Source: JACRBT01 sp964474285 (GTDB taxonomy: Bacteria; Chloroflexota; Dehalococcoidia; Tepidiformales; Tepidiformaceae). From it: a DNA stretch of 60,387 nt. This document shows, piece by piece, positions 51,175-60,348 of this stretch. The position numbers and the translations under genes are program-made. The notes beneath the pieces are model-generated. The model worked only from the letters and a program-made list of their open reading frames with translations, was not told the origin of the DNA and searched no databases. Every line of letters begins with the position of its first letter. Positions within the stretch are counted from its first letter, which is position 1. Location: contig CAYYSD010000005.1 of the NCBI GenBank assembly GCA_964474285.1, positions 1 to 60,387 of the forward strand, read 5' to 3'.

Positions 51175-54100
51175 ATGAAGCGGACAATAATCGCGGGAGG
51201 GGATGGGAAACTGGAACTCGCGACTGATCTCACGGATGCGCACCGCACAACCCTGCTGGAACTCGCGTTACTCGTAACCGAGCGCCACAGCGTGGGTGAG
51301 GTGTTTCTCGAATTCGCCGCCCGCCTGATCGAGCAGGCGACCTTCGACTTCACGACTTTGCTTGCGCTGGATGCGGAACGCAACGTGATGGTTGAAGTGG
51401 GTGCGTTCCCGGAGACGCTGCCCGGGCGCCGCCCGCACGACGAGGTGTCGCTTGAAGACGCCCACTGGGACGTGCTGCTGAAGTACCCGGACGGAGTGCA
51501 GTATGAACCGAGCGCAGCCGAGGGCGGCGAGGTCTCCATCCTCGTGGAACACGGCTTCCAGCGCGTTTGGTCCATCCCGCTGGTGGCGAACGGTCCGGTG
51601 CTTGGCCACCTGACGGTGGCGCGGCGCGAGAACACGCCGTTCCGGACTGTCGAGATGAACTTCCTCAGGGCGGCTTCGCGGCTCATCGCGGGGGCAGTGG
51701 CGGAAGAACAGCGGGTCCGCCAGGCGCAGCAGGAAGCCGCACGTTCCCATCTCCTCAACGAGCTTTCGCTCCTGATGAACGCCGGCGAACCGGTGACTGC
51801 GCTGTTCGAGCGAATGAACACGCTGTTACGGAAGGCGATCGCCTGCGACTTCGTGCTCCTGTGGGGGCCTTCGCCGCGGCCGAACTACCTCCGCCAGATG
51901 GGGACCTATCCGGCAGGCGTGGTCGATCCGCGCGAACGTTCGATGGCGGAACCACACCTCGCAGCGATCATTTCGAGGAAAGGGCTGGCGCAGTTTCGCG
52001 CATCGCGCGTGACCGGGAGCGCCACCGCTGATGATCTGCGCGCCGCGGGACTCGATCGCTCGGCGGTGCTTCCGTTGTGGCACGACGGCGCAGCGGTGGG
52101 AGCGCTGATAATCGCCAAGACCACCCCGGCGCGCTATTCGGCTGAGGACGTCCGATTCCTCGATGTGGTGGGCACGTTTCTCGCCCAGGCGATAGCAAAT
52201 GAAGCGCGGCTCCGCGAAAGCAACGACGAATCGATGCGGCGCGGCATCCTGAACGACCTTTCGCTGAAACTCAACTCAGGGCAACCGATCGAAGTCGCGT
52301 TCAGCGACGTCGGTCCGTTGATTGAACGCGCGCTCGACGCGCAGCTGGCCTTGATCGCCGTGCTGAGCCCGTCCGGCGAGACGCATGTCATCGCATCATC
52401 GCCGCGCGATTCTGTCCCGGCGAACGCGCCGGAAGTGTTGGAGCGCGAGCGAGTGGAGGAGATTCGTTCCGCCACGGGGGCGATGTCCGAATACCGCTGC
52501 AGCCGCGTCGACAGCGAATGGACGCGCATCCTCGCGGCGAACGGTTACGACCGGATGGTGACGGCAGTGTTCTTCGACGACACCCGCCCGGCAGGGACGC
52601 TGACCATTGGCCGGCGCGACAATCGTCCCTTCACGGCATCTGAGCTGGCGTTCGTCCACGTTCTGCGGATCATCGTCGGGCAGGCAGTGGAAAACCGGCG
52701 GCGCATCAACGAGAGCCGCGACGATGCCGAAGAGCAGCGCATCCTGGCGTCGATCGCCGCGGTCTGCGCGCGCGAAGGGGAGCCGGCAGCGTTGGTCGCT
52801 GGCCTCAACGAGCAGATGGCATCGCTTTTTCCAGCGCCTGTCGTGGGATTTGGCCTGCTCGAAGGCGACTTCGTCCTGTATCCCGTGCCGGGGCGAAGGC
52901 CGTTCCGGTCGGCTCGCACCGAAGTGGACCGGCGGGCCGAACGGCTGGGGCAAGTGGTGGACCGGGAGTTCGGCGAAGTCCGGGTCTCGGGATCGCCCCT
53001 GGACTTTCTCGGGGTACATGCGATTTCGATGACGGTGGCCCGGAGCGGGGGTAACACGATCGGCTTTCTGGTGGTGGGCACGCAACAACCGGACTACGAA
53101 TTCAACGAACGAGACCTGCGGTTGTTCCGGGTGGTGGCGCAGATTGCCGGACCGGCGGTGGCAAATTCCCGGGCCGCCGAGCGAGCCCGAGAGGACGCGC
53201 AACACCAGCGCATCGTGGCGATGGCAGCGGCCGCGATCGCCACCGAAACGACGGAGGAAGGGCTGACGGCGGCGCTTGCCAGGGCGCTCCAGGGCATCAT
53301 CCCGGGCGCGAGCGTCACCTACATCCACCTGGAAGGGGACCACCTGGTCTATAACGACGGACCCAACGGCGAAGTGGAGTCGACGCTCGGCATTAGCATC
53401 AGCGCGGTCCTCGACCGGGGCCAGGTGGTGCTCCTGCCACATTCGCCGTATACGAGCGCGGAGTTGCGGGACGGCATGGCGCGGCGTGGCGTGGTCGCCG
53501 CCCTTGGCACAAAGGTGACCGTCGGCGGCGCAACAACCGGTGTTCTGTTGGTTGGTACTCGCGATTCGGAGTTCCGTTTCTCAGAGCGCTGCCGGGACCT
53601 GCTGAACGAGGTGGCCCAGGCGTTTGGTCCTGCGGTCGCCAACATTCGTAACGCGGTGCGGGCAGCCACCGAAGCCGAAGACCAGCGCATCCTCGCGGAG
53701 GTGGCAGCGGTTGCGGCGCGCGAACCGGACCAAGGGGCGCTGCTGCAGCAGATGGCGCGCTCTCTGGAGCGTGTGTGCCAGGGCACGTTCGTCGCCTACG
53801 GGCGGGTCGAGGACGGATTGGTTCACTTCCGCGCGTCCGATGGCGGGACAACGGTGCGGCCGCTACCGCGTGGCGTCAGCACGAACGGAAGCGGTCAGCT
53901 CATCCACAACCGGGAGACGGCAACGGGGCCAGCGCTGCAGTGGTTCGAGGCGCGGGACGTGCAGAGCGTCATCATCACGGCATTGGTGACCGGCGGCGAA
54001 CTGCGCGGAATTCTCACGATCGGGACGACGAGCGTCACCCACGAGTTCAACGAACGCCAGCAAAAGCTCTTCCAGCTGATCGCGCAAATCGTGGGCCCGG

Positions 54101-57030
54101 CGATGGAGAACGCGAGGGCGGCCACCCGCGCCCGCAAAGAGGCACAGGAGCAGGCGACGCTGGCGGAAGTCGCGGCGGCGGCCGCGAGGGAATCGGATCC
54201 GCTGGCGCTGGCGCGGGCAATCATCCAGCCCTTCAGGCGCATCATCCCGCGGCCGTTCGTTACGTTCGGGCACATTGAGGACGATCACATCGTCTACGCG
54301 GAGCCTTCCGGGGAGTTCCGGCGCAGCCTCGGTGCGCACGCTCGAGAAACGTTGCGGGTGGGGCAACTGAGCTTTCCCAGGATCCCGGAGTCGATGGCGC
54401 ATTCGGAACGGGCGCGCAGCCTCGGAGTTGAGGCGTTCGCGCTCACCGCAGCGCTCTCCGGCGGCGAGACGACGGGCATGCTGGTTGTCGGCTGCCGGGA
54501 ACCCGGCTACGAATTCACGCCGGACGACCTCCGTATCTTCCGGCTGGTCGCACAGATCATTGGACCTGCCATGGCGAACGCCCGGGCGGCACGGAAGTCC
54601 CGTGTGGAAGCGGAGGAGCAGAGGCTCATCGCAGAATGCGCCGCGGTGGCGGCGCGCGAAAGCGATATCGCGGCGCTTCTGACCGGTGTGCGCGAGTCTC
54701 TCGCGCGCTTCATCCCCGGCGTCAGCGTCCGGTTCGCTCTGTTCGAAAACGACCAGCAGCAGGTGCTCTATGACCGCCAGGGCGGGCGTGAGCCGAGCCC
54801 GATCGGCTGGGCGGCTCGAGAAGCCGTCGTGGCAGGACAGGTCACCGGCGTCGGCGTGAGCGAAGGCGTCACCCCATGGCTACGGGAGCTACACGCGCGC
54901 GGGCTGCAATCCTGGGCGATGACCTCCTATCGCACGGGCGGCGAGACGCTCGGCACGCTGATGGTTGGCTCATTCGACCCTTCCTTCGAAATCAGCGAAC
55001 GTCAGCTTCAGCTCCTGCACAGCGTCGCCGGCGTGGTCGGACCGGCGATCACGAACATCCGGGCGATGGAACGGGCGCGGGCGGAGACCGAAGAGCAACG
55101 ACTGCTCGCGGAGATCGCGGCCATTGCTGCTCGAGAAGACGAACCGGCCCGCCTGCTTGCAGAAGCCGCCGGACCAATCGGCGACTTCGTGCCGAACGCG
55201 CGCGTGTGGTTCGGGTTTCTCGATGCGGACGGCGGCGGCCACTATCGTGGGGCGGACCTGAGGCACGACGAGACGGTGTGCGGGCTTCGGGACGCGTTGG
55301 GCGACAGCGGGCAGGCGGTAGTGGGCGCACTCGACCGCCAGGGATTCGCGGCTGGTTCGCCACTGGAAGGGCTGCGCTCGGCGGTCATCACGTGGGCATC
55401 CGCTGGCGGCGCCCAGGGGCTGTTCGTCGTCGGCACTTCGCTGCCGGACCACGTCTACAGCGACGGCGACCTGCGCCGGATCCGGCAGATGACGCAGATC
55501 ATCGGTCCCGCCATGTTCGCCGCACAGACTGCGGCCGAAACCGAGCGCCAGCGCACGCTGTATAACCTCATGCTGCAATCGCTCTCGGAGTCGGTGCTCC
55601 TGATGGACGACAGTCTGAAAGCGGTCTACGCGAACAGCGAGGGCCAGCACATCGTGCGGGCCATGGCAGCCGAGTGGCGCGACAAAGACGCGGAAACGCG
55701 CGCCAGCCTGTTGGACCAGCCGGTCGGCCGAGCCCTCCTCGCTGCGGCATTCGATCGCAAAGCAGGGCACGGCCGGACACTCTTCCCCATGCCGGACGGC
55801 GAACGGTGGTTCGACTACGAGATGATTCCGCTGGACCATCCGAACTACCGTCTGCTGCTGGTTGCAAACGACGTCACGAACCAGGTGGCCCTGGAGGCCG
55901 AACGCGAACGCAGCCGCGAGCAGATCCAGCAGGCGGCGCGGCTGGCAGCGCTGGGCGAACTCATCGGGGGCGTGGCCCACGAGCTGAACAACCCCCTGAC
56001 GGCGATCCTCGGATTCGCTGAGCTGTTGCAGCTCACGGCAACCGACGAACACGTGGCGGAAGAGCTCGGGATCATCCACAAGGAAGCGATGCGGGCGCGC
56101 AACATCGTGCGCGACCTGCTGTTCATCGCGCGGCCGAGCCCGGTGGAGCGAAGTGATGTGCGCCTGACCGACGTAGTCCAGCACATCGAACGGCTCCGGC
56201 GAGGTCAGTGGAACGCGCGCGGCATCGTGGCGGAAATCGACATCGACGACAACGTCGTGGCATGGGGCAACGAGCACCAGGTGACGCAGGTGCTGTTGAA
56301 CATCGTGACGAACGCGGAACAGGCCGTGGCCTCGTCTCCCAACCCGCGGCTCTGGATAACTGCGGGGACGAACGGACGGCAATCGTGGCTCACGGTAAGG
56401 GACAACGGCTCCGGCATGGATGCTGCAACGCGGGAACGCATTTTCGAACCCTTCTTCACGACGAAGCAGGGCAACCACGGCACCGGCCTGGGACTGAGCC
56501 TGAGCTACTCGATCATCGCGGCGCACAGTGGTTCGGTAGAAGTGGAATCGGAGCCGGGCGCCGGGACGAGCTTCAAAGTGATCCTGCCGGCATCGCCCGC
56601 GATCTCGATGGCGCCGATGGAAACGCCCGTGGTGACCGGCGTTGAACATGCGACAGTGCTCGTCATTGACGATGAGCCGAGCCTTCGGCGCGTCTGCCAA
56701 CGGCTGGTGACAAGCATGGGATATGACTGCTATGTGGCGGATTCGAGCGCATCCGCCCTGGAGCAGGTGCGGGAACACGACTTCGACCTGATCCTCTGTG
56801 ATTACCGCCTTGGCATCGAGACAGCGGACGCCGTGGTGGCCGCCTTCCTGGCCCACGCCCCTGAGCTCGTCGGACGAATCGTCATCGCGACCGGCGCGAC
56901 GACGGACCCCGGGGTGGTCGAACTGACGGCGCGTCACAATCTGCGACTGATCGCGAAACCGTACGGCTTCGAGGAGATAGCGCGGGTCATGAACGAGGTC
57001 CGGGGCGAAGAGTTCGCGGTGGCGTCCTGA
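51175..57030 (+). CDS. Giant soluble hybrid histidine kinase with nine GAF-like units, PAS, kinase and receiver domains
   Basis: A 1951-residue protein with the ATG at 51175 (GGAACAGGG before it; a TTG at 51124 is possible). It has no signal peptide or membrane helix. Three GAF-like units occupy about 10-510. Then six very regular units start near 517, 674, 834, 991, 1147 and 1306 (156-160 residues each). Each opens with an EEQRILAEVAAVAARE-like helix and closes with a (A/V)QI(I/V)GPA(M/V)xNxRA-like helix. A PAS-like segment (about 1455-1575) follows, then HisKA with His1602 in GGVAHELNNPL, HATPase_c (DNGSGMD, GTGLGLS), and a C-terminal receiver with Asp1876 in LILCDYRLG. It presumably integrates cytoplasmic small-molecule signals; no output gene is adjacent. 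Confidence 0.9.
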   Translation: MKRTIIAGGDGKLELATDLTDAHRTTLLELALLVTERHSVGEVFLEFAARLIEQATFDFTTLLALDAERNVMVEVGAFPETLPGRRPHDEVSLEDAHWDVLLKYPDGVQYEPSAAEGGEVSILVEHGFQRVWSIPLVANGPVLGHLTVARRENTPFRTVEMNFLRAASRLIAGAVAEEQRVRQAQQEAARSHLLNELSLLMNAGEPVTALFERMNTLLRKAIACDFVLLWGPSPRPNYLRQMGTYPAGVVDPRERSMAEPHLAAIISRKGLAQFRASRVTGSATADDLRAAGLDRSAVLPLWHDGAAVGALIIAKTTPARYSAEDVRFLDVVGTFLAQAIANEARLRESNDESMRRGILNDLSLKLNSGQPIEVAFSDVGPLIERALDAQLALIAVLSPSGETHVIASSPRDSVPANAPEVLERERVEEIRSATGAMSEYRCSRVDSEWTRILAANGYDRMVTAVFFDDTRPAGTLTIGRRDNRPFTASELAFVHVLRIIVGQAVENRRRINESRDDAEEQRILASIAAVCAREGEPAALVAGLNEQMASLFPAPVVGFGLLEGDFVLYPVPGRRPFRSARTEVDRRAERLGQVVDREFGEVRVSGSPLDFLGVHAISMTVARSGGNTIGFLVVGTQQPDYEFNERDLRLFRVVAQIAGPAVANSRAAERAREDAQHQRIVAMAAAAIATETTEEGLTAALARALQGIIPGASVTYIHLEGDHLVYNDGPNGEVESTLGISISAVLDRGQVVLLPHSPYTSAELRDGMARRGVVAALGTKVTVGGATTGVLLVGTRDSEFRFSERCRDLLNEVAQAFGPAVANIRNAVRAATEAEDQRILAEVAAVAAREPDQGALLQQMARSLERVCQGTFVAYGRVEDGLVHFRASDGGTTVRPLPRGVSTNGSGQLIHNRETATGPALQWFEARDVQSVIITALVTGGELRGILTIGTTSVTHEFNERQQKLFQLIAQIVGPAMENARAATRARKEAQEQATLAEVAAAAARESDPLALARAIIQPFRRIIPRPFVTFGHIEDDHIVYAEPSGEFRRSLGAHARETLRVGQLSFPRIPESMAHSERARSLGVEAFALTAALSGGETTGMLVVGCREPGYEFTPDDLRIFRLVAQIIGPAMANARAARKSRVEAEEQRLIAECAAVAARESDIAALLTGVRESLARFIPGVSVRFALFENDQQQVLYDRQGGREPSPIGWAAREAVVAGQVTGVGVSEGVTPWLRELHARGLQSWAMTSYRTGGETLGTLMVGSFDPSFEISERQLQLLHSVAGVVGPAITNIRAMERARAETEEQRLLAEIAAIAAREDEPARLLAEAAGPIGDFVPNARVWFGFLDADGGGHYRGADLRHDETVCGLRDALGDSGQAVVGALDRQGFAAGSPLEGLRSAVITWASAGGAQGLFVVGTSLPDHVYSDGDLRRIRQMTQIIGPAMFAAQTAAETERQRTLYNLMLQSLSESVLLMDDSLKAVYANSEGQHIVRAMAAEWRDKDAETRASLLDQPVGRALLAAAFDRKAGHGRTLFPMPDGERWFDYEMIPLDHPNYRLLLVANDVTNQVALEAERERSREQIQQAARLAALGELIGGVAHELNNPLTAILGFAELLQLTATDEHVAEELGIIHKEAMRARNIVRDLLFIARPSPVERSDVRLTDVVQHIERLRRGQWNARGIVAEIDIDDNVVAWGNEHQVTQVLLNIVTNAEQAVASSPNPRLWITAGTNGRQSWLTVRDNGSGMDAATRERIFEPFFTTKQGNHGTGLGLSLSYSIIAAHSGSVEVESEPGAGTSFKVILPASPAISMAPMETPVVTGVEHATVLVIDDEPSLRRVCQRLVTSMGYDCYVADSSASALEQVREHDFDLILCDYRLGIETADAVVAAFLAHAPELVGRIVIATGATTDPGVVELTARHNLRLIAKPYGFEEIARVMNEVRGEEFAVAS

Positions 57031-57033
57031 GAC

Positions 57034-57405
57034 TCAGGCTCGCGGACCCTGCACCAGCAGACCCGTCTCCCCGGATGCAAGTGCGACTGATTCTCCTGCG
57101 GTGAGACCCGCTCCTGACACTGCTTCCCGGACGCGCTCGATCGTCAGGCCCTCGTCTTCGGGATCGAACAGGAGCCAGGCCCGGCCGCCAGAGCTCTCCA
57201 GAAGCCATCGCAGGCGGCTCATGGGTGCGGCAGCGAGGAAGCGCTCTTCGGTCCACCACGCTATTGTCGCGGTGGGTTCCGCGGTCTGGATGGTGCTCGC
57301 GGTCGAGGGGCGGGGATGCATCCGGCCGGCTTCCGCAAGGACCGCATCCGGAGGTGCGATGAGCATGAGGGGCGGGGCAAGGGCGAGCTCGCTGAGGGTG
57401 GTCAC
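57034..57405 (-). CDS. Small hypothetical protein, weakly DUF3052-like
   Basis: A 123-residue protein with a possible GTG start and no evident ribosome binding site. It contains IAWWTEERFLAAAP, RWLLESSGGRAWLLFDPEDEGLTIERVREAVSGAGL, and ends LLVQGPRA. The pattern of a WLL strand followed by a helix and '(E/A)AGL' slightly resembles DUF3052 proteins of GC-rich Gram-positives, but the match is too weak to name. It converges with the giant kinase, with three bases between stops. Confidence 0.5.
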   Translation of the reverse strand: MTTLSELALAPPLMLIAPPDAVLAEAGRMHPRPSTASTIQTAEPTATIAWWTEERFLAAAPMSRLRWLLESSGGRAWLLFDPEDEGLTIERVREAVSGAGLTAGESVALASGETGLLVQGPRA

Positions 57406-57458
57406 GGGGTCAGACTACCGTGTCCGGGCGCTGGACGCAGTGAACGGACCGGCGCAGG

Positions 57459-58100
57459 TTAGTTGGTGATGCCGACCGAAGCGAGCAGCTCGCGGAGATT
57501 TTCCTGGTGGATCTCGCCGGTCTTCGTGGCGCGGAGGATGCCGTCCTTGTCGATGAAGTAGGTCTTGGGAAGCCCTACGCCGATGCGGTAGTGGTCCGTG
57601 ACAGCGCCTGAACTGTCGAGGACGGCCGGGTAGGTCGCGTCGAACTCCTCCAGGATGCCGGCCGCCTTGGACTTCGACTCCAGGGGGTCCACCCCGAGGA
57701 CAATGACGTCGTTGGGGTACCTGTCCACGACGGCCTGGAGCACCGGGATTTCGCGCTTGCAGGGGTCGCACCAACTGGCGTACCAGTTCAGAAGGACAGC
57801 CTTGCCGCGGTAGTCGCTGAGTTTTCGCACGGTGACACCATCGCGAGCGTCGATGAGGGCGAAATCCGGGGCTGGCTGCCCGATTTCGGGGCGCTCGGGC
57901 TGGAGGACGCCGGTCCCGGCGGCGGGCGTCACGCCGGAACACTTCGCGAGATCCTGGGAACAATCGATCGCCTCTGCGGCCGGCGCTTCGTCTTCGCCGA
58001 GGAAGAAGTAGGCGCCGACCGCGACGGCCACCACTGCAGCAACGCCGAGCAGCACGAAACCGCCCAGCCGATTCATCGATGATTCCCCGCTGTCTGCCAC
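57459..58100 (-). CDS. Membrane-anchored thioredoxin-like protein (TlpA/ResA type)
   Basis: The GTG at 58100 follows AGAGGAA with 5-base spacing; upstream ATGs at 58148 and 58169 and an internal ATG at 58076 are alternatives. An N-terminal helix (GGFVLLGVAAVVAVAVGAYFFL) anchors it outside the membrane. The redoxin domain has PAPDFALIDARDG, LLNWYASWCDPCK with Cys111 and Cys114, and the cis-Pro region VGLPKTYFIDKDG. Two extra cysteines lie in the linker (DCSQDLAKC). It likely reduces disulfides for cytochrome c or other exported proteins. It is divergent from the two-component genes. Confidence 0.87.
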   Translation of the reverse strand: MADSGESSMNRLGGFVLLGVAAVVAVAVGAYFFLGEDEAPAAEAIDCSQDLAKCSGVTPAAGTGVLQPERPEIGQPAPDFALIDARDGVTVRKLSDYRGKAVLLNWYASWCDPCKREIPVLQAVVDRYPNDVIVLGVDPLESKSKAAGILEEFDATYPAVLDSSGAVTDHYRIGVGLPKTYFIDKDGILRATKTGEIHQENLRELLASVGITN

Positions 58101-58194
58101 ACCACTTCCTCTGCCGCGCGGCTTGCGTTCGCCGGTGCTGGTCGCCATCGTAACAAGGGGGGCGTTCATCGCGCGTTAACTGCGCCAGCGAACG
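58101..58194. promoter_or_regulatory. Short divergent promoter region with GTTAAC-centred near-palindrome
   Basis: Between tlpA-like (minus) and the response regulator (plus). GCGCGTTAACTGCGC at 58171-58185 is almost self-complementary and could be an operator or -10 region for autoregulation. No firm hexamers were assigned. Confidence 0.25.
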
Positions 58195-58941
58195 ATGGAG
58201 ACGATGATTGCTTCGTCCGCCCGGGCCGCCCGCGTGCTCGTCATTGAAGATGACGAGGCGCTCCGTTTCACCCTGACCCACAACCTGAAGCGCGAAGGCT
58301 ACACCGTTTGGGCGGCCGCTCGCGGCGACGATGGCCTGAAGATGGCGAGGGAACACCAGCCCGACCTGATCGTCCTGGACCTGATGTTGCCGGGCGTGGA
58401 TGGCCTGCAGGTCTGCCGGTTGCTGCGGCGCGATTCGACCGTGCCGATCCTGATGCTGACGGCCCTCGGAGGAGAATCCGATCGAGTGGTAGGGCTGGAC
58501 CTGGGCGCCGACGACTACGTGGCGAAGCCGTTCGGGATGCGCGAGTGGTTGGCGCGCGTGCGGGCGCTCCTTCGGCGTTCGCAGCCAGAAGGTTCAGCGG
58601 AAGCAGAGGCGATCACGGTGGCGAGCGGTGACCTCGAAATCGACACCTCGCGGCGAGAGGTGCGGCGGGGCGGCAAGGCGCTGCGTTTGAAGCCTAAGGA
58701 GTTCGAACTCCTGCTATTCTTTGCGCAACATCCGTCCCGCGTGTTCACGCGCGAACAGATACTCTCGAAAGTGTGGGGCGATGACTTCTTCGGCGGCCCC
58801 AGGACGGTCGACGTACACGTTCGCTGGCTGCGGCAAAAGATCGAGGCCGACCCATCGAACCCTGTACGGCTGCGCACGGTGCGAGGGAGCGGGTACCTGT
58901 TCGAAGGGGCGCCCGCGCTCAGTGCGGCCCGCGGGGGCTGA
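58195..58941 (+). CDS. OmpR/PhoB-family response regulator
   Basis: A 248-residue protein. The receiver domain has acidic residues in VIEDDE, phosphoacceptor Asp62 in LIVLDLMLPG, and Lys111 in VAKPFG. The winged-helix DNA-binding domain has RRGGKALRLKPKEFELLLFFAQHPSRVFTREQIL, then RTVDVHVRWLRQKIEADPSNPVRLRTVRGSGYLF. The cognate kinase starts 30 bp downstream. It resembles PhoB/RegX3-type regulators, but no phosphate genes are here to confirm the stimulus. Confidence 0.92.
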   Translation: METMIASSARAARVLVIEDDEALRFTLTHNLKREGYTVWAAARGDDGLKMAREHQPDLIVLDLMLPGVDGLQVCRLLRRDSTVPILMLTALGGESDRVVGLDLGADDYVAKPFGMREWLARVRALLRRSQPEGSAEAEAITVASGDLEIDTSRREVRRGGKALRLKPKEFELLLFFAQHPSRVFTREQILSKVWGDDFFGGPRTVDVHVRWLRQKIEADPSNPVRLRTVRGSGYLFEGAPALSAARGG

Positions 58942-58971
58942 CCGGCGAACACAAGCGAGCGGGAACCCCCG

Positions 58972-60348
58972 ATGACCACGCGCCTCGTGCTTCGCGCGGT
59001 GGTCGTCTGCGGCACCGTGGCGGCGGCGGCGGCGATCCTCGGGGAGGTCCTGGCGAACCTCGATGCGAACGCCTGGGTGAGCGTGCTCGTGGTGGTGGGG
59101 CTGACGCTCCTCGGCGCCGGCCTTGGATTAATGGCGTTCGGACACGCCGGGCAGACGCTGGCACGCGTTTCTGAAGCGGCGACACGGCTCGCGGAAGGCG
59201 AATTCGGAGAGCGCGTCACAGCCACGTCGGGACCGACCGGACAACTCACCCGGAACTTCAACATGATGGCGGTGCGGCTCGAGGAGCTGTTCGCGGCGAT
59301 CGGTGCGGAACAGGCGCGGCTCCAGGCGGCGTTCGAATCGTCGAGCGATGCGATGGTCGCGCTTTCCCGCGATTCGCGCGTGCGGCTGATGAACGGCGCT
59401 GCACTCCGCCTGTTTCACACGCCGCGCGAAGCGGCAATCGATCGGCCGTTCATCGAATGTGCCCTGGACTACGAACTGGACGCCCTCGTTCGGAGCGCAC
59501 TGTTGGGCGCGCCGGAAAGCGGCAGCCGGGTCATCACCTATGGTCCGCAGCGACTGCCGTTGCGGGCGGCAGCGCTGCCCATTTCCGATGGCGGCGATTG
59601 GGCGCTGCTGCTCATCCTGACGGACCTGAGGGACGTGCAACGGGTGGACCAGGTGCGCCGCGACTTCCTGAGCAATGTTTCGCACGAGTTGCGAACGCCG
59701 CTGGCGTCCATCCGCGCGATGGTGGAGACGGTCGAGAACGGCGATTGGGACGACCAGAGCGAGCTCGCCGAGTTCATGCGACGCATTCGTCAGCAGGTGC
59801 ACCGGCTGACGCTGCTGGTGAACGAATTGCTGGACCTCTCCCGGATCGAGTCCGGTGCGATCGAGCTGCACCCGGCTGAGGTGGACCTCGCGGAGGTGAC
59901 CGGGGAAGCGGCCGCCGGACTGGCCGTACGGGCGGAGGCGGCAGAAGTGACCATCGACTACCCGAAAGAGACGGTGCTCGTCGAAGCCGACCGGACTTCG
60001 GTGCTTCGCATTCTCACGAACCTGCTGGACAACGCGATCAAGTTCAGCCCTCCCGGGACGACGGTGAGCGTCACCCTGGAAGCGGACGACGCCGTTGCGA
60101 CGGTGAGCGTGCGGGACCAGGGGAAGGGCATCCCGGAGAACGACCGGGCACGGGTGTTCGAGCGGTTCTACAAGGGGGACGCGTCGCGGGCGGACGGCGG
60201 CGTGGGCCTGGGACTGGCGATCGTGAAGCACCTGGTGCGGGCCCACAACGGCAGCGTGGAGGTTTCGAACGCCGCCGGCGGCGGGGCGCTGTTCCGGGTA
60301 AGCCTGCCGCGACAGTTCGTCCGCAGCCGCCGACGTAGTGCCTCATAA
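58972..60348 (+). CDS. Membrane sensor histidine kinase (PhoR/ResE-like)
   Basis: A 458-residue protein with two membrane helices (residues 5-28 and 34-56) separated by only a few residues, so there is almost no extracellular sensor. HAMP is at about 56-108, a PAS-like domain at about 115-220, HisKA with phosphoacceptor His238 in SNVSHELRTPLAS, and HATPase_c with LLDNAIKFSPPG, VRDQGKGIPENDRARVFERFYKGD and GVGLGLAIVKHLVRAHNG. Sensing is probably by the membrane segment, by HAMP/PAS, or through a partner protein. It pairs with the response regulator just upstream. Confidence 0.92.
   Translation: MTTRLVLRAVVVCGTVAAAAAILGEVLANLDANAWVSVLVVVGLTLLGAGLGLMAFGHAGQTLARVSEAATRLAEGEFGERVTATSGPTGQLTRNFNMMAVRLEELFAAIGAEQARLQAAFESSSDAMVALSRDSRVRLMNGAALRLFHTPREAAIDRPFIECALDYELDALVRSALLGAPESGSRVITYGPQRLPLRAAALPISDGGDWALLLILTDLRDVQRVDQVRRDFLSNVSHELRTPLASIRAMVETVENGDWDDQSELAEFMRRIRQQVHRLTLLVNELLDLSRIESGAIELHPAEVDLAEVTGEAAAGLAVRAEAAEVTIDYPKETVLVEADRTSVLRILTNLLDNAIKFSPPGTTVSVTLEADDAVATVSVRDQGKGIPENDRARVFERFYKGDASRADGGVGLGLAIVKHLVRAHNGSVEVSNAAGGGALFRVSLPRQFVRSRRRSAS

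Noticed and set aside
54970..56937. A 655-codon minus-strand open frame inside the giant kinase
   Set aside because: It is antisense to the PAS/HisKA/HATPase region; no domain is recognisable in it.
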